A DNA stretch of 64,000 bases from Halalkaliarchaeum sp. AArc-CO (GCF_024972735.1 NZ_CP087723.1:124001-188000), one strand, 5' to 3'. Shown: positions 54,394-64,000, numbered from the stretch's first letter. Notes: a model not told the origin generated them from the letters alone. Numbers and translations: made by a program.

Positions 54394-54522
54394 ACCCGTT
54401 TGTCGGGCGGGCGGGCGGTAAAACGCTGTGGGTCTGCCGTGGCGCTTCCCCTCGACCTGCCTCGCCGTCGGGAGCTGTCCCCATCTCCCACATTTATGCC
54501 CCGCCACGTCGACCCCACTGAC

Positions 54523-55452
54523 ATGGCTTTCCACGAGATGGACGTCGACACGATTTGGCTGAACGGAGAGTTCGTGGACTGGGAGGACGCCACGACCCAC
54601 GTTCTCACCCACGCGCTCCACTACGGGACGGGCGTGTTCGAAGGGGTTCGCTGTTACGACACCGAAAACGGCCCGGCGATATTCCGGTGGGACGAACATC
54701 TCGATCGTCTCTACGACTCCGCGAAGCCGTACGAACTCGACATCGGTCACACTCACGAGGAGTTGACGGACGCGACGCTTGAACTCCTCCGTCGAGAGGG
54801 GCTCGAGAGCTGTTACATCCGGCCGATCGCGTACTACGGCTACCACTCGCTTGGCGTCTCGCCGGGCGACTGTCCCACCGACGTCGCGATCGCCGCCTGG
54901 CCGTGGGGGGCGTATCTCGGCGAGGAGGCGCTCGAAAACGGCGTCGACGTGATGGTCTCCTCCTGGCGGAAGCACGCCTCTTCACAGATTCCGACGAACG
55001 TGAAGACGACCGGGCTGTACGTCAACTCGATGCTCGCCGGCGAGGAGGCTCGGCGGAACGGCTACGTCGAGGCAATCGTGCTCAACAAGGAGGGCAACGT
55101 CGCCGAGGGTCCCGGAGAGAACCTCTTTATGGTGAACGACGGCGAGATCTACACCACTGGCCCGGCCCAGAGCATCCTCGAGGGGATCACCCGCGACACG
55201 GTGATCACGCTCGCCGAGGAGCGCGGCTACGCGGTCCACGACGAGGCGGTCATCTCCCGGGGACAGCTATACACCGCAGACGAACTGTTCTTCACCGGCT
55301 CCGCCGCGGAGGTCACCCCGATCCGGAAGGTTGACAACGTCGAGATCGGCGGCGGCACCCGGGGACCCGTCACCGAGGAGATCCAGCAGGCGTTCTTCGA
55401 ACTCGTCGAGCGGAAGACCGACGCCCACGACGACTGGTTCACCTACGTCTAG
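54523..55452 (+). CDS. ilvE: Branched-chain amino acid aminotransferase
   Basis: 309 aa, PLP fold type IV. Schiff-base K161 (NVKTTGLYVNSM), HYGTGVFEGVRCY near residue 33, EGPGENLFMV and GITRDTVITLAEERG downstream. Last step of Leu/Ile/Val synthesis. The ATG at 54523 is 26 nt after a TATA-like tttat (54493-54497), so the start is leaderless-type; a longer in-frame start overlaps mutS. Divergent from mutS. Confidence 0.95.
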   Translation: MAFHEMDVDTIWLNGEFVDWEDATTHVLTHALHYGTGVFEGVRCYDTENGPAIFRWDEHLDRLYDSAKPYELDIGHTHEELTDATLELLRREGLESCYIRPIAYYGYHSLGVSPGDCPTDVAIAAWPWGAYLGEEALENGVDVMVSSWRKHASSQIPTNVKTTGLYVNSMLAGEEARRNGYVEAIVLNKEGNVAEGPGENLFMVNDGEIYTTGPAQSILEGITRDTVITLAEERGYAVHDEAVISRGQLYTADELFFTGSAAEVTPIRKVDNVEIGGGTRGPVTEEIQQAFFELVERKTDAHDDWFTYV

Positions 55453-56192
55453 AACACGCCGAACACGAACGCGAGCCCGACGAGTATCAGGACGACCGCA
55501 GTCAACGTCGGCAGATACGGCGTGTACTGCTCGATGCGCTCGCGGTGGGTCTGATACCCCGCGATCAAAAGCAGCGTCGGCGCGAGGATCGCCAGGATCA
55601 CCGCAACCGAGTAGACCAGCATCAACTCGAGACAGAACTCGGTCCCCGCACAGATCGCGAGGATCTGGAGCGGCTCCTCGTGGGCGAACCCCAACAGGAG
55701 GGCGGTCATCCCGAGGGTTCGAAGGCCCCCTTCCGCGTGGCTCTCGTCGAAGTGGTCGTGGCTGCCGTTTCCGCCGGGGAGTCGAGCACGGATCCGGCCG
55801 AGCAGCCCGGGTTCGTCGTTCTCGTCGTGATCGTGATCGTGGTCGTGATCGTGATCGTGGTCGTGATCGTGATCGTGATCGTGGTCGTGGTGGCCGTGTC
55901 CCCCGCTCACGTATTCGTGGATCCCCAGCAGGATCAGCATCGCACCGGCGAGCGGTTTCATGTACGGCCCCTCCGCGAACGCGGCGAACCGGCTCACCGA
56001 AAAGTACGCGACCACGAGCGCCACGCTGCTTATCAGGTGGCCGACGCCGAGGACCATCCCGGCGATCGTCCCGCTGATCCACTTGCGCGGGCGATCGAGT
56101 GCGTAGGCCGCGGCGATCGGCCAGCCGTGATCCGGCAACACGCCGTGTATTACCCCGAGTGCGACGACGCCGACGACGAGCTCTACGTCCAC
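55449..56192 (-). CDS. Nickel/cobalt transporter-like membrane protein with His-Asp tract
   Basis: 247 aa, six transmembrane segments with a long His/Asp linker (ten HD dipeptides, about 97-126) between helices 3 and 4. HGVLPDHGWP near the N-terminus and GFAHEEP near helix 4 supply His/Asp/Glu positions typical of metal-pumping permeases (RcnA/NicO-like). The HD tract is built from a 6-bp DNA microsatellite (gatcgt, about 55824-55892). The opposite strand holds nikR copy 2, which starts 131 bp away, arguing for a nickel role. The stop overlaps the convergent ilvE stop. Confidence 0.8.
   Translation of the reverse strand: MDVELVVGVVALGVIHGVLPDHGWPIAAAYALDRPRKWISGTIAGMVLGVGHLISSVALVVAYFSVSRFAAFAEGPYMKPLAGAMLILLGIHEYVSGGHGHHDHDHDHDHDHDHDHDHDHDHDENDEPGLLGRIRARLPGGNGSHDHFDESHAEGGLRTLGMTALLLGFAHEEPLQILAICAGTEFCLELMLVYSVAVILAILAPTLLLIAGYQTHRERIEQYTPYLPTLTAVVLILVGLAFVFGVF
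55824..55892. repeat. 6-bp microsatellite encoding the HD tract
   Basis: Repeated gatcgt/ggtcgt units in frame inside the transporter gene. Slippage would change the His-Asp linker length, possibly altering metal binding. Confidence 0.85.
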
Positions 56193-56292
56193 GTCTGTTG
56201 ATCACCGGCGACTGGTGAAATGGGTTGTTACTACGCGATTGCCGATCCCGTATTATCCGACGGTCCCGGCGCCGAACCGCGATGGCGAACAG

Positions 56293-56297
56293 TATAT
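56293..56297 (+). promoter_or_regulatory. TATA box of nikR copy 2
   Basis: tatat, 26 nt before the ATG at 56324, fits a leaderless transcript and selects this ATG over an in-frame one at 56282. Confidence 0.55.
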
Positions 56298-56323
56298 CCT
56301 CCTCCGGGACCCAGCCCTCGGAC

Positions 56324-56704
56324 ATGCGTACCAGTCTGACGGTTCCCGAGGACCTTCTCGCGGAGTTCGATGAAACCTGGCAGTCGGAGGGGATCGACTC
56401 CCGGTCTCGGGCGATTCGGCAGGCGATGTCCGAATACGTCCAGCGGCACCACACGCTGGAGGCTGCAGACGGACGAGTCACCGGCGCGATTGTCACCGAC
56501 TACGACCACCACGCCGCCGTCGACCGGATGTACGACCTCCAGCACGAGTACGATGACGCCATCATTTCCATCAGTCACGCCCACCAGGGAGACTGGTGTC
56601 TGGAGACGCTGTTCGTCGACGGCGACGCCGCCCGGATCAGGGAACTGGTCTATCGACTCAAGAACTTCGACGGCGTTCGGCGCGTCCGAACGATGATGCT
56701 TTGA
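56324..56704 (+). CDS. nikR: NikR-type ribbon-helix-helix regulator (copy 2)
   Basis: 126 aa. RHH domain MRTSLTVPEDLLAEFDETW and nickel domain with H74, H85, H87 and C92. The loop between the last His and the Cys (HAHQGDWC) is one residue shorter than in copy 1 and in classical NikR. Divergent from the nickel/cobalt-type transporter gene, so that gene is its probable target. Convergent with the DUF502 gene. Confidence 0.85.
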   Translation: MRTSLTVPEDLLAEFDETWQSEGIDSRSRAIRQAMSEYVQRHHTLEAADGRVTGAIVTDYDHHAAVDRMYDLQHEYDDAIISISHAHQGDWCLETLFVDGDAARIRELVYRLKNFDGVRRVRTMML

Positions 56705-56729
56705 GTTCTCCGGGTTCGCTTTCGGTTGG

Positions 56730-57467
56730 CTACCGGTCGCCCGGCTCTCCGGATCGCGTTTCGCTTCTGTTGCCGTCGGTGGCGTCACGACCCAGATCGT
56801 CCCGCTGCCCGACATCGATCCTGGTCTGAGTTGATCCGTCGGTCGACTCGTCGAGGGCGTCCTCCTCGTCTTCGACGGGGATCTGGTGTGGCGACTCCGC
56901 GAAACCCGCAGAGAGGATCCGGGTGAGCGCTTCCTCGGTGGTCTCGCCGGTGTGGTCGATCCGTTCGGGCTCTACTTCGATCACGAATCCGGAGGTGATG
57001 TTCGGGGCGGTCGGCATGAACAGCACGACCTTTCCGTCGCGGGTCCGTTTTCCGGTTTTGAAGGCGGTCATCCGGATGCCGGCCCAGGTTTCGAGGTACA
57101 CCGGCGCCTGGAGGTCCTCCGTTCCCGAGAGGGCGGTTTCCACGGCCAGCTTCGAGGCGTTGTAGACCACTCGCAGAGCGGGCAGCCGGTTCATGAAGTC
57201 GTCGATCTGCTCCTCGGCGACGCGACCGAGCGTGGTTCGCATGAAGTACCCCGCCGCGAGGACGACGGTCGTGAACACTGTGAGTGCGATGACGGTCCGC
57301 GCAATCGGGACGAGGCTCGCCGGAACGCCGAGGTCGACCAGTTCGATCGTCCCGATGAGGGGGACCGACGCGACGTATCTGTAGATCCACCTGAGCACCA
57401 CGAGCACAACGAGCAGCGGAACCAGCAGAATCAGGCCGCTCGCGAAGTCGCGCTTCCAGGTGGACAT
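56730..57467 (-). CDS. DUF502 membrane protein
   Basis: 245 aa. Two transmembrane segments near the N-terminus (GLILLVPLLVVLVVLRWIY and TVIALTVFTTVVLAAGYF) and a soluble domain with the DUF502 core (RLPALRVVYNASKLAVETA; FKTGKRTRDGKVVLFMPTAPNITSGFV). The C-terminal 50 residues are acidic low-complexity. Function unknown. The ATG at 57467 was chosen over a 65-codon longer frame that overlaps the neighbouring gene's promoter. Confidence 0.85.
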   Translation of the reverse strand: MSTWKRDFASGLILLVPLLVVLVVLRWIYRYVASVPLIGTIELVDLGVPASLVPIARTVIALTVFTTVVLAAGYFMRTTLGRVAEEQIDDFMNRLPALRVVYNASKLAVETALSGTEDLQAPVYLETWAGIRMTAFKTGKRTRDGKVVLFMPTAPNITSGFVIEVEPERIDHTGETTEEALTRILSAGFAESPHQIPVEDEEDALDESTDGSTQTRIDVGQRDDLGRDATDGNRSETRSGEPGDR

Positions 57468-57567
57468 CACCCCAGTTTCGGTTGCCCCGGCATAAGGTAC
57501 TTTCGAGAGACGACACGTCGGCACGTCCGGCGGTCGCTTCCCGCGGCGTCGAACCGTCGGCGTGGAG

Positions 57568-57573
57568 TATATA
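57568..57573 (+). promoter_or_regulatory. TATA box of the DUF460 gene
   Basis: tatata, 18 nt before the ATG at 57592. An upstream in-frame ATG at 57562 is inside this promoter and is therefore unlikely to be used. Confidence 0.6.
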
Positions 57574-57591
57574 CCGCCGGATCGCCTACGG

Positions 57592-59595
57592 ATGGCCGTG
57601 ACTGTGCGGCCGACGGCACTCGATGGGCCGGTGTTCGGCGTCGACGTGCAAAGCGGCGACATCCGGGGGGATGCACCCTCCTATGCGCTCGTCGTCCTCG
57701 AGGAACGCGAGGTCGACGGGGAACGCGAAGAGCGGCTGGACCGCGACGTTGTTTCGTTCCGGAAGCTCTGCCGCCTCATCGATCAGCACGAGCCCACCCG
57801 GATCGCCACAGACAACGCCTACGAACTCGCCGAAGACAAGGACGCGCTGGTTCAGTTCCTCCAGTCGCTGCCGGCGGGGACGAAGCTGGTACAGGTGACC
57901 GGCGCCCAGCGCCCGGAACCGCTTTCGCGGGTCGCCGACCGCTACGGGGTCCCGTACGGCAAACAGCCGATGGAGGAGGCGGAGGCCGCCGCCCGCCTCG
58001 CGGCCGGAAACGTCGGCCACGAGGTGACCGCCTTCACCGACACCACCACCGTCAAGGTCGCCCGCGGTCGCTCGACGGGCAAAGGGGGCTGGAGCGAGGA
58101 CCGGTACACCCGGCGGATCCACGGCAGCGTCAAAAAACGGGCCCGGGAGGTCGAGTCCGAACTCGAGGACGCCGGCCTGGAGTTCACCCGGGAGGTGACC
58201 GAAAAATACGGCGGTTTCTCGAACGCGATCTTCACCGTCGAGGCGCCCCCCGAGGAGATCCCGGTGTCCCGCTCGCGGTCGGGAGACACCCGCGTCGAGA
58301 TCGAGCGCGAGCGCCGCGACGGTATCGAGTACGAACCGCTCGTCAAGCGCCGGGATCGGGTGATCGTCGGTATCGATCCCGGGACGACCACGGCGGCGGC
58401 GATCGTCGACCTGAACGGGGAGCCGCTTTCGGTGTACTCCTCCCGGACCGCCGACGCGGCGACGGTCACGGAGTGGATCGTCGAACGCGGTCGCCCGGCG
58501 CTGGTCGCGGCCGACGTGACGCCGATGCCCGAGACGGTCGAGAAGTTCCGCCGGTCGTTCGACGCCGCCGGCTGGACGCCCGACTCCGACCTCCCGATCG
58601 ACGAGAAGCTCCACCGCACCCGGGAGGCCGCCTACGACAACGACCACGAGCGGGACGCCCTCGCGGCGGCGCTGTTCGCCTTCGACGCCCACGAAGCACA
58701 GTTCGAGCGCATCTCGCGGAAGGTTCCCGCCCGCGTCGACACGGACGAGGTGATCGCCCGCGTACTCGCCGAGGAGACGAGCGTCGAGATCGTCCTGGAG
58801 GACATGCTCGAAGCGGACGACGACGCCGACGCGGAGTCGGACGCGCCACAGGAACCCGAGCTCACGGAAGAACAACGGGAGATCCGCCGGCTCGAGCGCC
58901 AGGTCGAGCGTCTCGAGGACCACGTCGAGGACCTCAGGGAACAGCTCGATGAAAAAGACGAGACGATCGAGGAGTACGAAGAGAAGCTCTCGTCGGCGCG
59001 CCGAAAGGAGCGTCGGGAGGCGCGGCGCCACCGGGAGGTCACCCGGCTCGAGCGGAAGGCCGAGCGGCTCGAACGCGAACGCGACGAGGCCCGCGAGGAG
59101 GTCGAGGAGCTCGATCGGAAGCTCGATCGGGTCAAGACGCTGTGGAAACTGGACCACGACGACTTCTCCGACGTCGCCGAGGGGCGCGGGCTGGTGTCGG
59201 TGAAGGTGCTCGACCAGTTCACCAAAGGCGAGATCGACCGCGTCAAATCCGAGTACGGGCTGGTGCCCGACGACGTCGTCTACCTCCGGGACGCGTCGGG
59301 TGCGGGCCGGACGACTGCGGAGCTGCTCGCGGAGACGGAGCCGCGTGTCGTCCTCAAGGAGGGCGGGCTCTCGGAGATCGCCGACGCGATCCTTTTCGAC
59401 CGGGAGATCCCCGTCGCGCCCGCCGACGACGTGACGATCCAGGAGGTCGACGAGCTGGCGGTCGCCCGCGAGCGGGACGTCGAAGATGCGATCGACGACT
59501 GGCACGAGCGGGCGACCGACCGGCGACGACGGCAGAAGGCGGAGATGGTCGACCGGCTCATCAGCGAACACCGCGCGGAAAACGGTGGCCCCTAG
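57592..59595 (+). CDS. DUF460 protein, predicted RuvC/RNase-H-like nuclease
   Basis: 667 aa. N-terminal RNase-H-like domain (FGVDVQSGDIRG; repeated theme VIVGIDPGTTTAAAIVDL at about 265), a long coiled coil (about 430-520) with RRLERQVERLEDHVEDLREQL, and a C-terminal domain. Family COG2433, archaea-specific, proposed to cut DNA or RNA, unproven. Acidic residues D270 (GIDPG) and the HERDAL motif fit a nuclease metal site. ATG at 57592. Confidence 0.85.
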   Translation: MAVTVRPTALDGPVFGVDVQSGDIRGDAPSYALVVLEEREVDGEREERLDRDVVSFRKLCRLIDQHEPTRIATDNAYELAEDKDALVQFLQSLPAGTKLVQVTGAQRPEPLSRVADRYGVPYGKQPMEEAEAAARLAAGNVGHEVTAFTDTTTVKVARGRSTGKGGWSEDRYTRRIHGSVKKRAREVESELEDAGLEFTREVTEKYGGFSNAIFTVEAPPEEIPVSRSRSGDTRVEIERERRDGIEYEPLVKRRDRVIVGIDPGTTTAAAIVDLNGEPLSVYSSRTADAATVTEWIVERGRPALVAADVTPMPETVEKFRRSFDAAGWTPDSDLPIDEKLHRTREAAYDNDHERDALAAALFAFDAHEAQFERISRKVPARVDTDEVIARVLAEETSVEIVLEDMLEADDDADAESDAPQEPELTEEQREIRRLERQVERLEDHVEDLREQLDEKDETIEEYEEKLSSARRKERREARRHREVTRLERKAERLERERDEAREEVEELDRKLDRVKTLWKLDHDDFSDVAEGRGLVSVKVLDQFTKGEIDRVKSEYGLVPDDVVYLRDASGAGRTTAELLAETEPRVVLKEGGLSEIADAILFDREIPVAPADDVTIQEVDELAVARERDVEDAIDDWHERATDRRRRQKAEMVDRLISEHRAENGGP

Positions 59596-59625
59596 GTTTC
59601 GGTTCCCGAAATCGTCTTCCGAAGC

Positions 59626-60636
59626 TTAGCGTTCGGGTCCGGAGCCGTCCTCGGTTTCGTTTTGTGTCTCCTCGAGATGGCTCCGAATCTCCCTCACGAG
59701 ATCGTACTGCGGGCTCACGCCGCCGAGCACGAACAGCGCGTAGTAGCGCAGATACGTCTGCACGGGCACCGCCACGAGAACGGTTCCGACGACCACGATC
59801 GCCAGCACGCCCACTGAAAAGAACCCGAACGCGAGCAGTTCGACGACCTGGACCGCGAGTACTTCGAACAGCACGAACCCGACCAGCAGGAACACCACGA
59901 GCAGGGGGATCCCAACGAGGATGGCGACCGCAAGATAGCCCACAGCGAGGACCACGCCAGCGAGCAAGCCGAGCACGATCCTCGCGAGCAGGTACAGCCC
60001 GTATTCGCGGAGTTCCCCCCGGAGTTCCGGCCAGAACTCCTTCCAGGCGTCGACGAGTCCACTGTCGCTCGCGATCATCACGGGGACGACGAAGTCGGTC
60101 GTGAGCCGGTTGGCGAGCCAGAGGACGACGCCGACGACGAACAGTGCCGGGAGGAACACAAGCAGGAGCAGGACGCCGGCGGTCCCGAACGCGGCGGGCA
60201 AAAGCGCCACGAACAGCGCGCTGGCGAGTGCGAACAGGCCGACGACCAGCCGGAAGGCGAAAAGCGAGACTCCCGGCGAGGCGGCCGGGGGGATCCGGCT
60301 CCACAGGCTGGCGTCTGCAGTCCGGAGTTGCTCGACGAAGACAAACTCGAACAGTGCCCCGAGATACAACGACACCAGCCCGCCGACCAGAATCACTGTC
60401 CCTACGACGACGAATTCCGGGGTCCCGAGCGCGGGGAGGAGCCCACCGGGGCCGACGATCGGCCCCGGGAGATCGACCCCTCCGGTGCCGACGTTGTAGT
60501 TGAGGTCGAACCCCGTGGTGCCGCCGACGAAGAACGCGGCCACAGCGAGGGCGAACCACCGGCGCAGCGAACGGGGCAACAGCAGGCGTTTTGTAGCGGC
60601 AAACGCGTCCCGGAGGGACTCGGTAACGTGGGACAT
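59626..60636 (-). CDS. Haloarchaeal multi-pass membrane protein
   Basis: 336 aa with six or more hydrophobic stretches (for example ALAVAAFFVGG, FALASALFVALLPAAFG, LLVVFLLVGFVLFEVLAV). Looks like the DUF7544-type haloarchaeal family; no functional motif recognised. ATG at 60636 (MSHVTESLRDAF). Divergent from uvrC. Confidence 0.78.
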   Translation of the reverse strand: MSHVTESLRDAFAATKRLLLPRSLRRWFALAVAAFFVGGTTGFDLNYNVGTGGVDLPGPIVGPGGLLPALGTPEFVVVGTVILVGGLVSLYLGALFEFVFVEQLRTADASLWSRIPPAASPGVSLFAFRLVVGLFALASALFVALLPAAFGTAGVLLLLVFLPALFVVGVVLWLANRLTTDFVVPVMIASDSGLVDAWKEFWPELRGELREYGLYLLARIVLGLLAGVVLAVGYLAVAILVGIPLLVVFLLVGFVLFEVLAVQVVELLAFGFFSVGVLAIVVVGTVLVAVPVQTYLRYYALFVLGGVSPQYDLVREIRSHLEETQNETEDGSGPER

Positions 60637-60751
60637 GTGAGAGCGATTCGTCGCGTGCACCTATAAAAGTCGACTCGCAGCGAAGGACCGCACTCGATCC
60701 GTCGGTGGCCTCTCGTAGCGTTCAAACGCCTCCGGCGTCTACTCGCCCCCG

Positions 60752-62539
60752 ATGGACGCGGCCGGGGTTCGGGATCGGGCCGGGGAGCTTCCGCGGGAGC
60801 CGGGGGTCTACCAGTTCCAGGCGGGCGACGCCGTCCTGTACGTGGGCAAGGCAGTCGACCTCCGGGATCGGGTCGCCTCCTACGCCGATCCCCGAAGCCG
60901 GCGGGTCCGCCGGATGGTCGAGTCCGCCGACGCGATCGACTTTGCCGTCACAGACACAGAGGCCCAGGCGCTGTTGCTCGAGGCGAACCTCATAAAGCGT
61001 CACGCCCCGCGGTACAACGTCCGCCTGAAGGACGACAAGTCCTACCCGCTGGTTCAGTTCACCGACCACCCCATCCCCCGGATCGAGATCACCCGCGATC
61101 CCGCGGATTCCGCGACCGTCTTCGGTCCGTTCACCGACAAGGGTGACGTCGAGACTGTCGTGAAGGCGATCCGAGAGACGTACGGCCTGCGCGGCTGCTC
61201 GGACCACAAGTACCGGGGGCGGGACCGACCGTGTCTCGACTACGAGATGGGGCTGTGTTCCGCGCCGTGTACCGGAGAGATCGACGCTGCGTCCTATCGG
61301 GAGGACGTCGAGAGCGCTGTGCGGTTTTTCGAGGGGGAGGCCGGCGTTCTCGCGGACCCGATCCGCCGGGAGATGGACGCCGCCGCCCAGGAGGCGGCCT
61401 TCGAGCGCGCCGCCCACCTCCGGGATCGGCTCTCCGTCGTCGAGGCGTTCCACGGCGGCGGGGGCGAGGCCGTCCAGTCGGGAACGGACGCCGGGGAACA
61501 GCACGTCGACGTGCTGGGAGTCGCCCTCGAGGGAACGACCGCGACGGTCGCCCGGCTCCACAGCGATCGCGGCCAGCTCGTCGACCGGTCACGTCACCGG
61601 CTGGACGTCCCCGAGTCGTCGGAGGGAGCGGAAGCGGGAGCGACCACCGACGGGGACCCGCCGGAGGCGAGCCGGAGCGCGGACGTGCTTGCGGCGTTTC
61701 TGACCCAGTATTACGCCGAGCGGGAGCTCCCCGACGCCGTGTTGCTTCCGGAGCGACCGTCGGATTCCGAGGTCCGGGAGTGGCTGGAGGCCGCCGGCGT
61801 CGCGGTCAGGGTCCCCGGCGCCGGTCGGGAGGCGAAGCTGATCGATCTCGCCTTGAAAAACGCCAGAAAAGGCCCCGAACGCGGCGACGAGCTCGGTATT
61901 CTGGCGGACGCGCTCGGAATCGACCGCCCCGAACGGATCGAGGGGTTCGACGTGAGCCACGCCGGGGGTCGTGCCGCCGTCGGCTCGAACGTCCGGTTCG
62001 TCGACGGGAGCGCAGAGAAGTCGGGCTACAGACGGAAGCGGCTCTCGGACCGCAACGACGACTACGCCAACATGCGCGAGCTGGTTTCCTGGCGGGCTAC
62101 CCGGGCGCTCGAGGGGCGCGACGACCGGTCGGATCCGGACCTCCTTTTGATCGACGGCGGCGACGGCCAGCTCGGCGCCGCCCTCGACGCCCTCGAGGCG
62201 ACCGGCTGGGAGGTCCCGGCGATCGCGCTCGCCAAGGAGTCCGAACTCGTAATCACCCCCGAGAGAACCTACGACTGGCCCGACGACGCTCCCCACCTGC
62301 ACGTGCTCCAACGCGTGCGAGACGAGGCCCACCGGTTTGCGGTGCAGTATCATCAGACGCTCCGGGACGACGTCTCTACCGCACTCGACGGAGTGCCGGG
62401 GGTCGGCCCGGAGCGCAGAAAGCGGCTGTTGCGCCGATTCGGCAGCGTCGAGAACGTGCGTGCAGCCTCCCGGGACGATCTGCTCGACGTCCCCGGCGTC
62501 GGCGACCGGACGGCCGACGCGATCGAAGAACGGCTGTGA
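60752..62539 (+). CDS. uvrC: Excinuclease ABC subunit C
   Basis: 595 aa. GIY-YIG domain ([28 protein letters not shown]), UVR motif ([27 protein letters not shown]), RNase-H-like nuclease core and C-terminal helix-hairpin-helix pair ([25 protein letters not shown]). Makes both incisions in nucleotide excision repair. UvrA/UvrB are not in this window. ATG at 60752. Confidence 0.95.
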   Translation: MDAAGVRDRAGELPREPGVYQFQAGDAVLYVGKAVDLRDRVASYADPRSRRVRRMVESADAIDFAVTDTEAQALLLEANLIKRHAPRYNVRLKDDKSYPLVQFTDHPIPRIEITRDPADSATVFGPFTDKGDVETVVKAIRETYGLRGCSDHKYRGRDRPCLDYEMGLCSAPCTGEIDAASYREDVESAVRFFEGEAGVLADPIRREMDAAAQEAAFERAAHLRDRLSVVEAFHGGGGEAVQSGTDAGEQHVDVLGVALEGTTATVARLHSDRGQLVDRSRHRLDVPESSEGAEAGATTDGDPPEASRSADVLAAFLTQYYAERELPDAVLLPERPSDSEVREWLEAAGVAVRVPGAGREAKLIDLALKNARKGPERGDELGILADALGIDRPERIEGFDVSHAGGRAAVGSNVRFVDGSAEKSGYRRKRLSDRNDDYANMRELVSWRATRALEGRDDRSDPDLLLIDGGDGQLGAALDALEATGWEVPAIALAKESELVITPERTYDWPDDAPHLHVLQRVRDEAHRFAVQYHQTLRDDVSTALDGVPGVGPERRKRLLRRFGSVENVRAASRDDLLDVPGVGDRTADAIEERL

Positions 62540-62581
62540 TGCCCGAAGGAACTGCAGAGAAACCGTCCTCAGCGGTCCGTT

Positions 62582-63496
62582 TCAGGCGATCTCGGCGTAC
62601 TGATCCGAGAGCTTCTCGGCGGCCTCGTCCATCAGCTCCCGCTCGTAGTCGTCGAGCTCCCACTCGATGACCTCCTCGACGCCGCCGGCACCCAACTTCG
62701 CCGGGACGCCGAAGGCGGTGTCCTCGTAGCCGAACTCGCCGTCGAGCACCATCGAGCACGGCAGCACCTCGCCGGTGTCTTCCAGAATCGCCTCGACGGT
62801 ATGTGCGACGCCGGTTGCGGGCCCCCACTGCGTGGCGCCCTTGCGTTCGATGACGTCCATCGCAGACTCCTGGAGGTCCGCGAGGATCTCTTCTTTCTCG
62901 TCGGCGTCGAACGCGGGGTCGCGACCGTTCACTCGCACCTTCGAGAAGACCGGCACCTGCGCGTCGCCGTGTTCGCCGAGGATCGTCGCCTCGACGTTTC
63001 TCACGGGTGCATCGAACCGCTCGCCGAGCACGTACCGGAAGCGAGCGGAGTCGAGGCGACCGCCGAAGCCGATCACGGCCTGACGGTCGCGGTCGCCCGT
63101 CTCGTAGAGATGTCGGTTGAGCAGGTCCACCGGGTTCGACGTCGTGACGGTGACGAAGTCGTCGTTGTGCTCGGCGACCGAGGAGCCGATATCCTCCATG
63201 ATCGGCGCGTTATCGCCCGCGAGGTCGATGCGGGTCTGGCCGGGCTGGCGCGGGATGCCCGCGGTGATGACGACGACGTCCGAGCCGGCGGTGTCCGAAT
63301 AGTCCCCCTGTCGGACGCGCGTGTTGGAATCGTAGGCGATCCCGTGGTTCGTGTCGGCGGCCTGGCCGACTGTCTCCGGCTCCTTGTCCGGGATGTCGAC
63401 GAACACGAGCTCGTCGGCGACGTCCCGCAGCGCGAGGTTGTATCCCGCGGCGGCTCCGACGGTTCCGGCGGCTCCGATGATGCTAACTTTCGTCAT
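62582..63496 (-). CDS. mdh: Malate dehydrogenase (LDH-like)
   Basis: 304 aa, the tetrameric halophilic malate dehydrogenase type. NAD-binding [16 protein letters not shown], substrate-loop R83/R89 ([10 protein letters not shown]), R152 and catalytic H176 ([12 protein letters not shown]). TCA-cycle malate-oxaloacetate interconversion. It is convergent with uvrC, 42 bp away. Confidence 0.96.
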   Translation of the reverse strand: MTKVSIIGAAGTVGAAAGYNLALRDVADELVFVDIPDKEPETVGQAADTNHGIAYDSNTRVRQGDYSDTAGSDVVVITAGIPRQPGQTRIDLAGDNAPIMEDIGSSVAEHNDDFVTVTTSNPVDLLNRHLYETGDRDRQAVIGFGGRLDSARFRYVLGERFDAPVRNVEATILGEHGDAQVPVFSKVRVNGRDPAFDADEKEEILADLQESAMDVIERKGATQWGPATGVAHTVEAILEDTGEVLPCSMVLDGEFGYEDTAFGVPAKLGAGGVEEVIEWELDDYERELMDEAAEKLSDQYAEIA

Positions 63497-63611
63497 ACCA
63501 CGTAAAACGGCACCGGGGTGGCAGGTAATCGTTTCGGATACGACGCGAGAGATCCTCAGACGCCGAAAAGGAATTCGATATGTGTCGAAAAAGTCGTGTT
63601 TTCAGCGTCGG

Positions 63612-64000
63612 TCACGGCTGCGGTGGCTCCCCGTCGTAGGCGTCGTGGTCGGCGTAGAAGTTCAGCATCGCGAACTTGAGCTTCCCCGGCTGGAGGTCGA
63701 GCAGTTCTTCCCGTTCCTCGGGTGGGAACGTCCCGCGCACGGAGTACTTCCCCATGTCGGCGTCGGTGTACCGTTTGTCGATCAGTACCCGGACGCCGAA
63801 GTCGGCCGGCGATCGGATCACCCGCCCGATCGCCTGTCGGGTCTTTCGGATCGTCGGGATCTCGACGGCGTAGCGCCAGCCGGGGTCGTCGACGGCCGCG
63901 TCGGCGTACGCGTTGTCGTAGGCGTCCTGGACGGCCTCCATCCGCTCGGACAGCTGGGGATACGGAACCCCGACCACTACGACCGTTCGGGCGTCGCTGT
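63612..64000 (-). CDS. XPD/Rad3-type DNA helicase, C-terminal part (cut by window edge)
   Basis: At least 129 codons, open at the right edge. Motif V/VI region VVVGVPYPQLSER and RQAIGRVIRSPADFGVRVLIDKRY (the Q-x-x-GRxIR finger of motif VI) identify an XPD-family 5'-3' iron-sulfur helicase used in repair. The N-terminal part and FeS cluster lie outside the window. Confidence 0.88.
   Translation of the reverse strand, partial: SDARTVVVVGVPYPQLSERMEAVQDAYDNAYADAAVDDPGWRYAVEIPTIRKTRQAIGRVIRSPADFGVRVLIDKRYTDADMGKYSVRGTFPPEEREELLDLQPGKLKFAMLNFYADHDAYDGEPPQP

Noticed and set aside
51589-54975. 1128-aa MutS with a long N-terminal extension
   Set aside because: Residues before MTDGIVGEFL are a shadow of ilvE; MutS homologues begin near the chosen ATG.

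Overview
The window is chromosomal DNA from a halophilic archaeon (class Halobacteria; genus not resolved). The evidence is high GC, strongly acidic predicted proteins, many leaderless-type promoters (a TATA-like box about 20-30 nt before the start codon), a split archaeal PolD large subunit with inteins, archaeal histone, prefoldin, ribosomal protein LX, class III hybrid cluster protein, menaquinone genes and two archaeal tRNAs. Most of it is core genome. No complete insertion sequence, provirus or CRISPR array was seen.

Layout: 1-9.5 kb holds hjc, gamma-glutamyltransferase, a MobA-like nucleotidyltransferase, a class V aminotransferase, menA-menC, an unusual HTH/2Fe-2S ferredoxin, DUF429 and DUF4870 proteins, cspA and a NikR-type regulator with its own inverted-repeat operator. 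9.5-17.3 kb holds ahcY, a PPC-domain protein and polC (PolD large subunit), which carries two inteins in its catalytic core. 17.3-20.9 kb is a tight UbiD / AcnX-large / AcnX-small / UbiX operon, the gene set of the archaeal modified mevalonate pathway and notable in a haloarchaeon. 21.0-26.4 kb has tRNA-Asp followed by a ~154-bp array of tRNA 3'-end copies, then pdxT-hisE, a Mer/Lpd-type flavoprotein, kdgK, hsp20 and two tiny zinc-protein genes. 26.6-31.8 kb is an export cassette: a secreted NEW3-type protein, an ABC ATPase, two paralogous permeases and a TetR regulator.

31.9-36.8 kb contains a zinc-ribbon gene, tRNA-Arg (again trailed by copies of its own 3' end), and a chromatin/ssDNA cluster of RpaC-type RPA, a doublet histone and a histone-deacetylase-family enzyme. 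37-47.4 kb has a DUF389 membrane protein, a NOG1-type GTPase, a HEAT-repeat protein, a thiamine/iron-type ABC importer, a geranylgeranyl-reductase-family flavoprotein and tyrS. 47.5-49.2 kb is the archaeal rplX-pfdA-ftsY block, followed by a repeat-rich intergenic region. 49.4-64 kb holds hcp, a Bat-type HTH regulator coupled to mutS, ilvE, a His-Asp-rich nickel/cobalt transporter diverging from a second NikR, DUF502 and DUF460 proteins, uvrC, mdh and the 3' end of an XPD-type helicase cut by the window edge.

Themes: DNA replication and repair are heavily represented (hjc, polC, rpaC, mutS, uvrC, DUF460, XPD-type helicase). Isoprenoid/quinone chemistry appears three times (menA/menC, the UbiD-AcnX-UbiX operon, the geranylgeranyl reductase). 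Two NikR-type regulators suggest layered nickel control.
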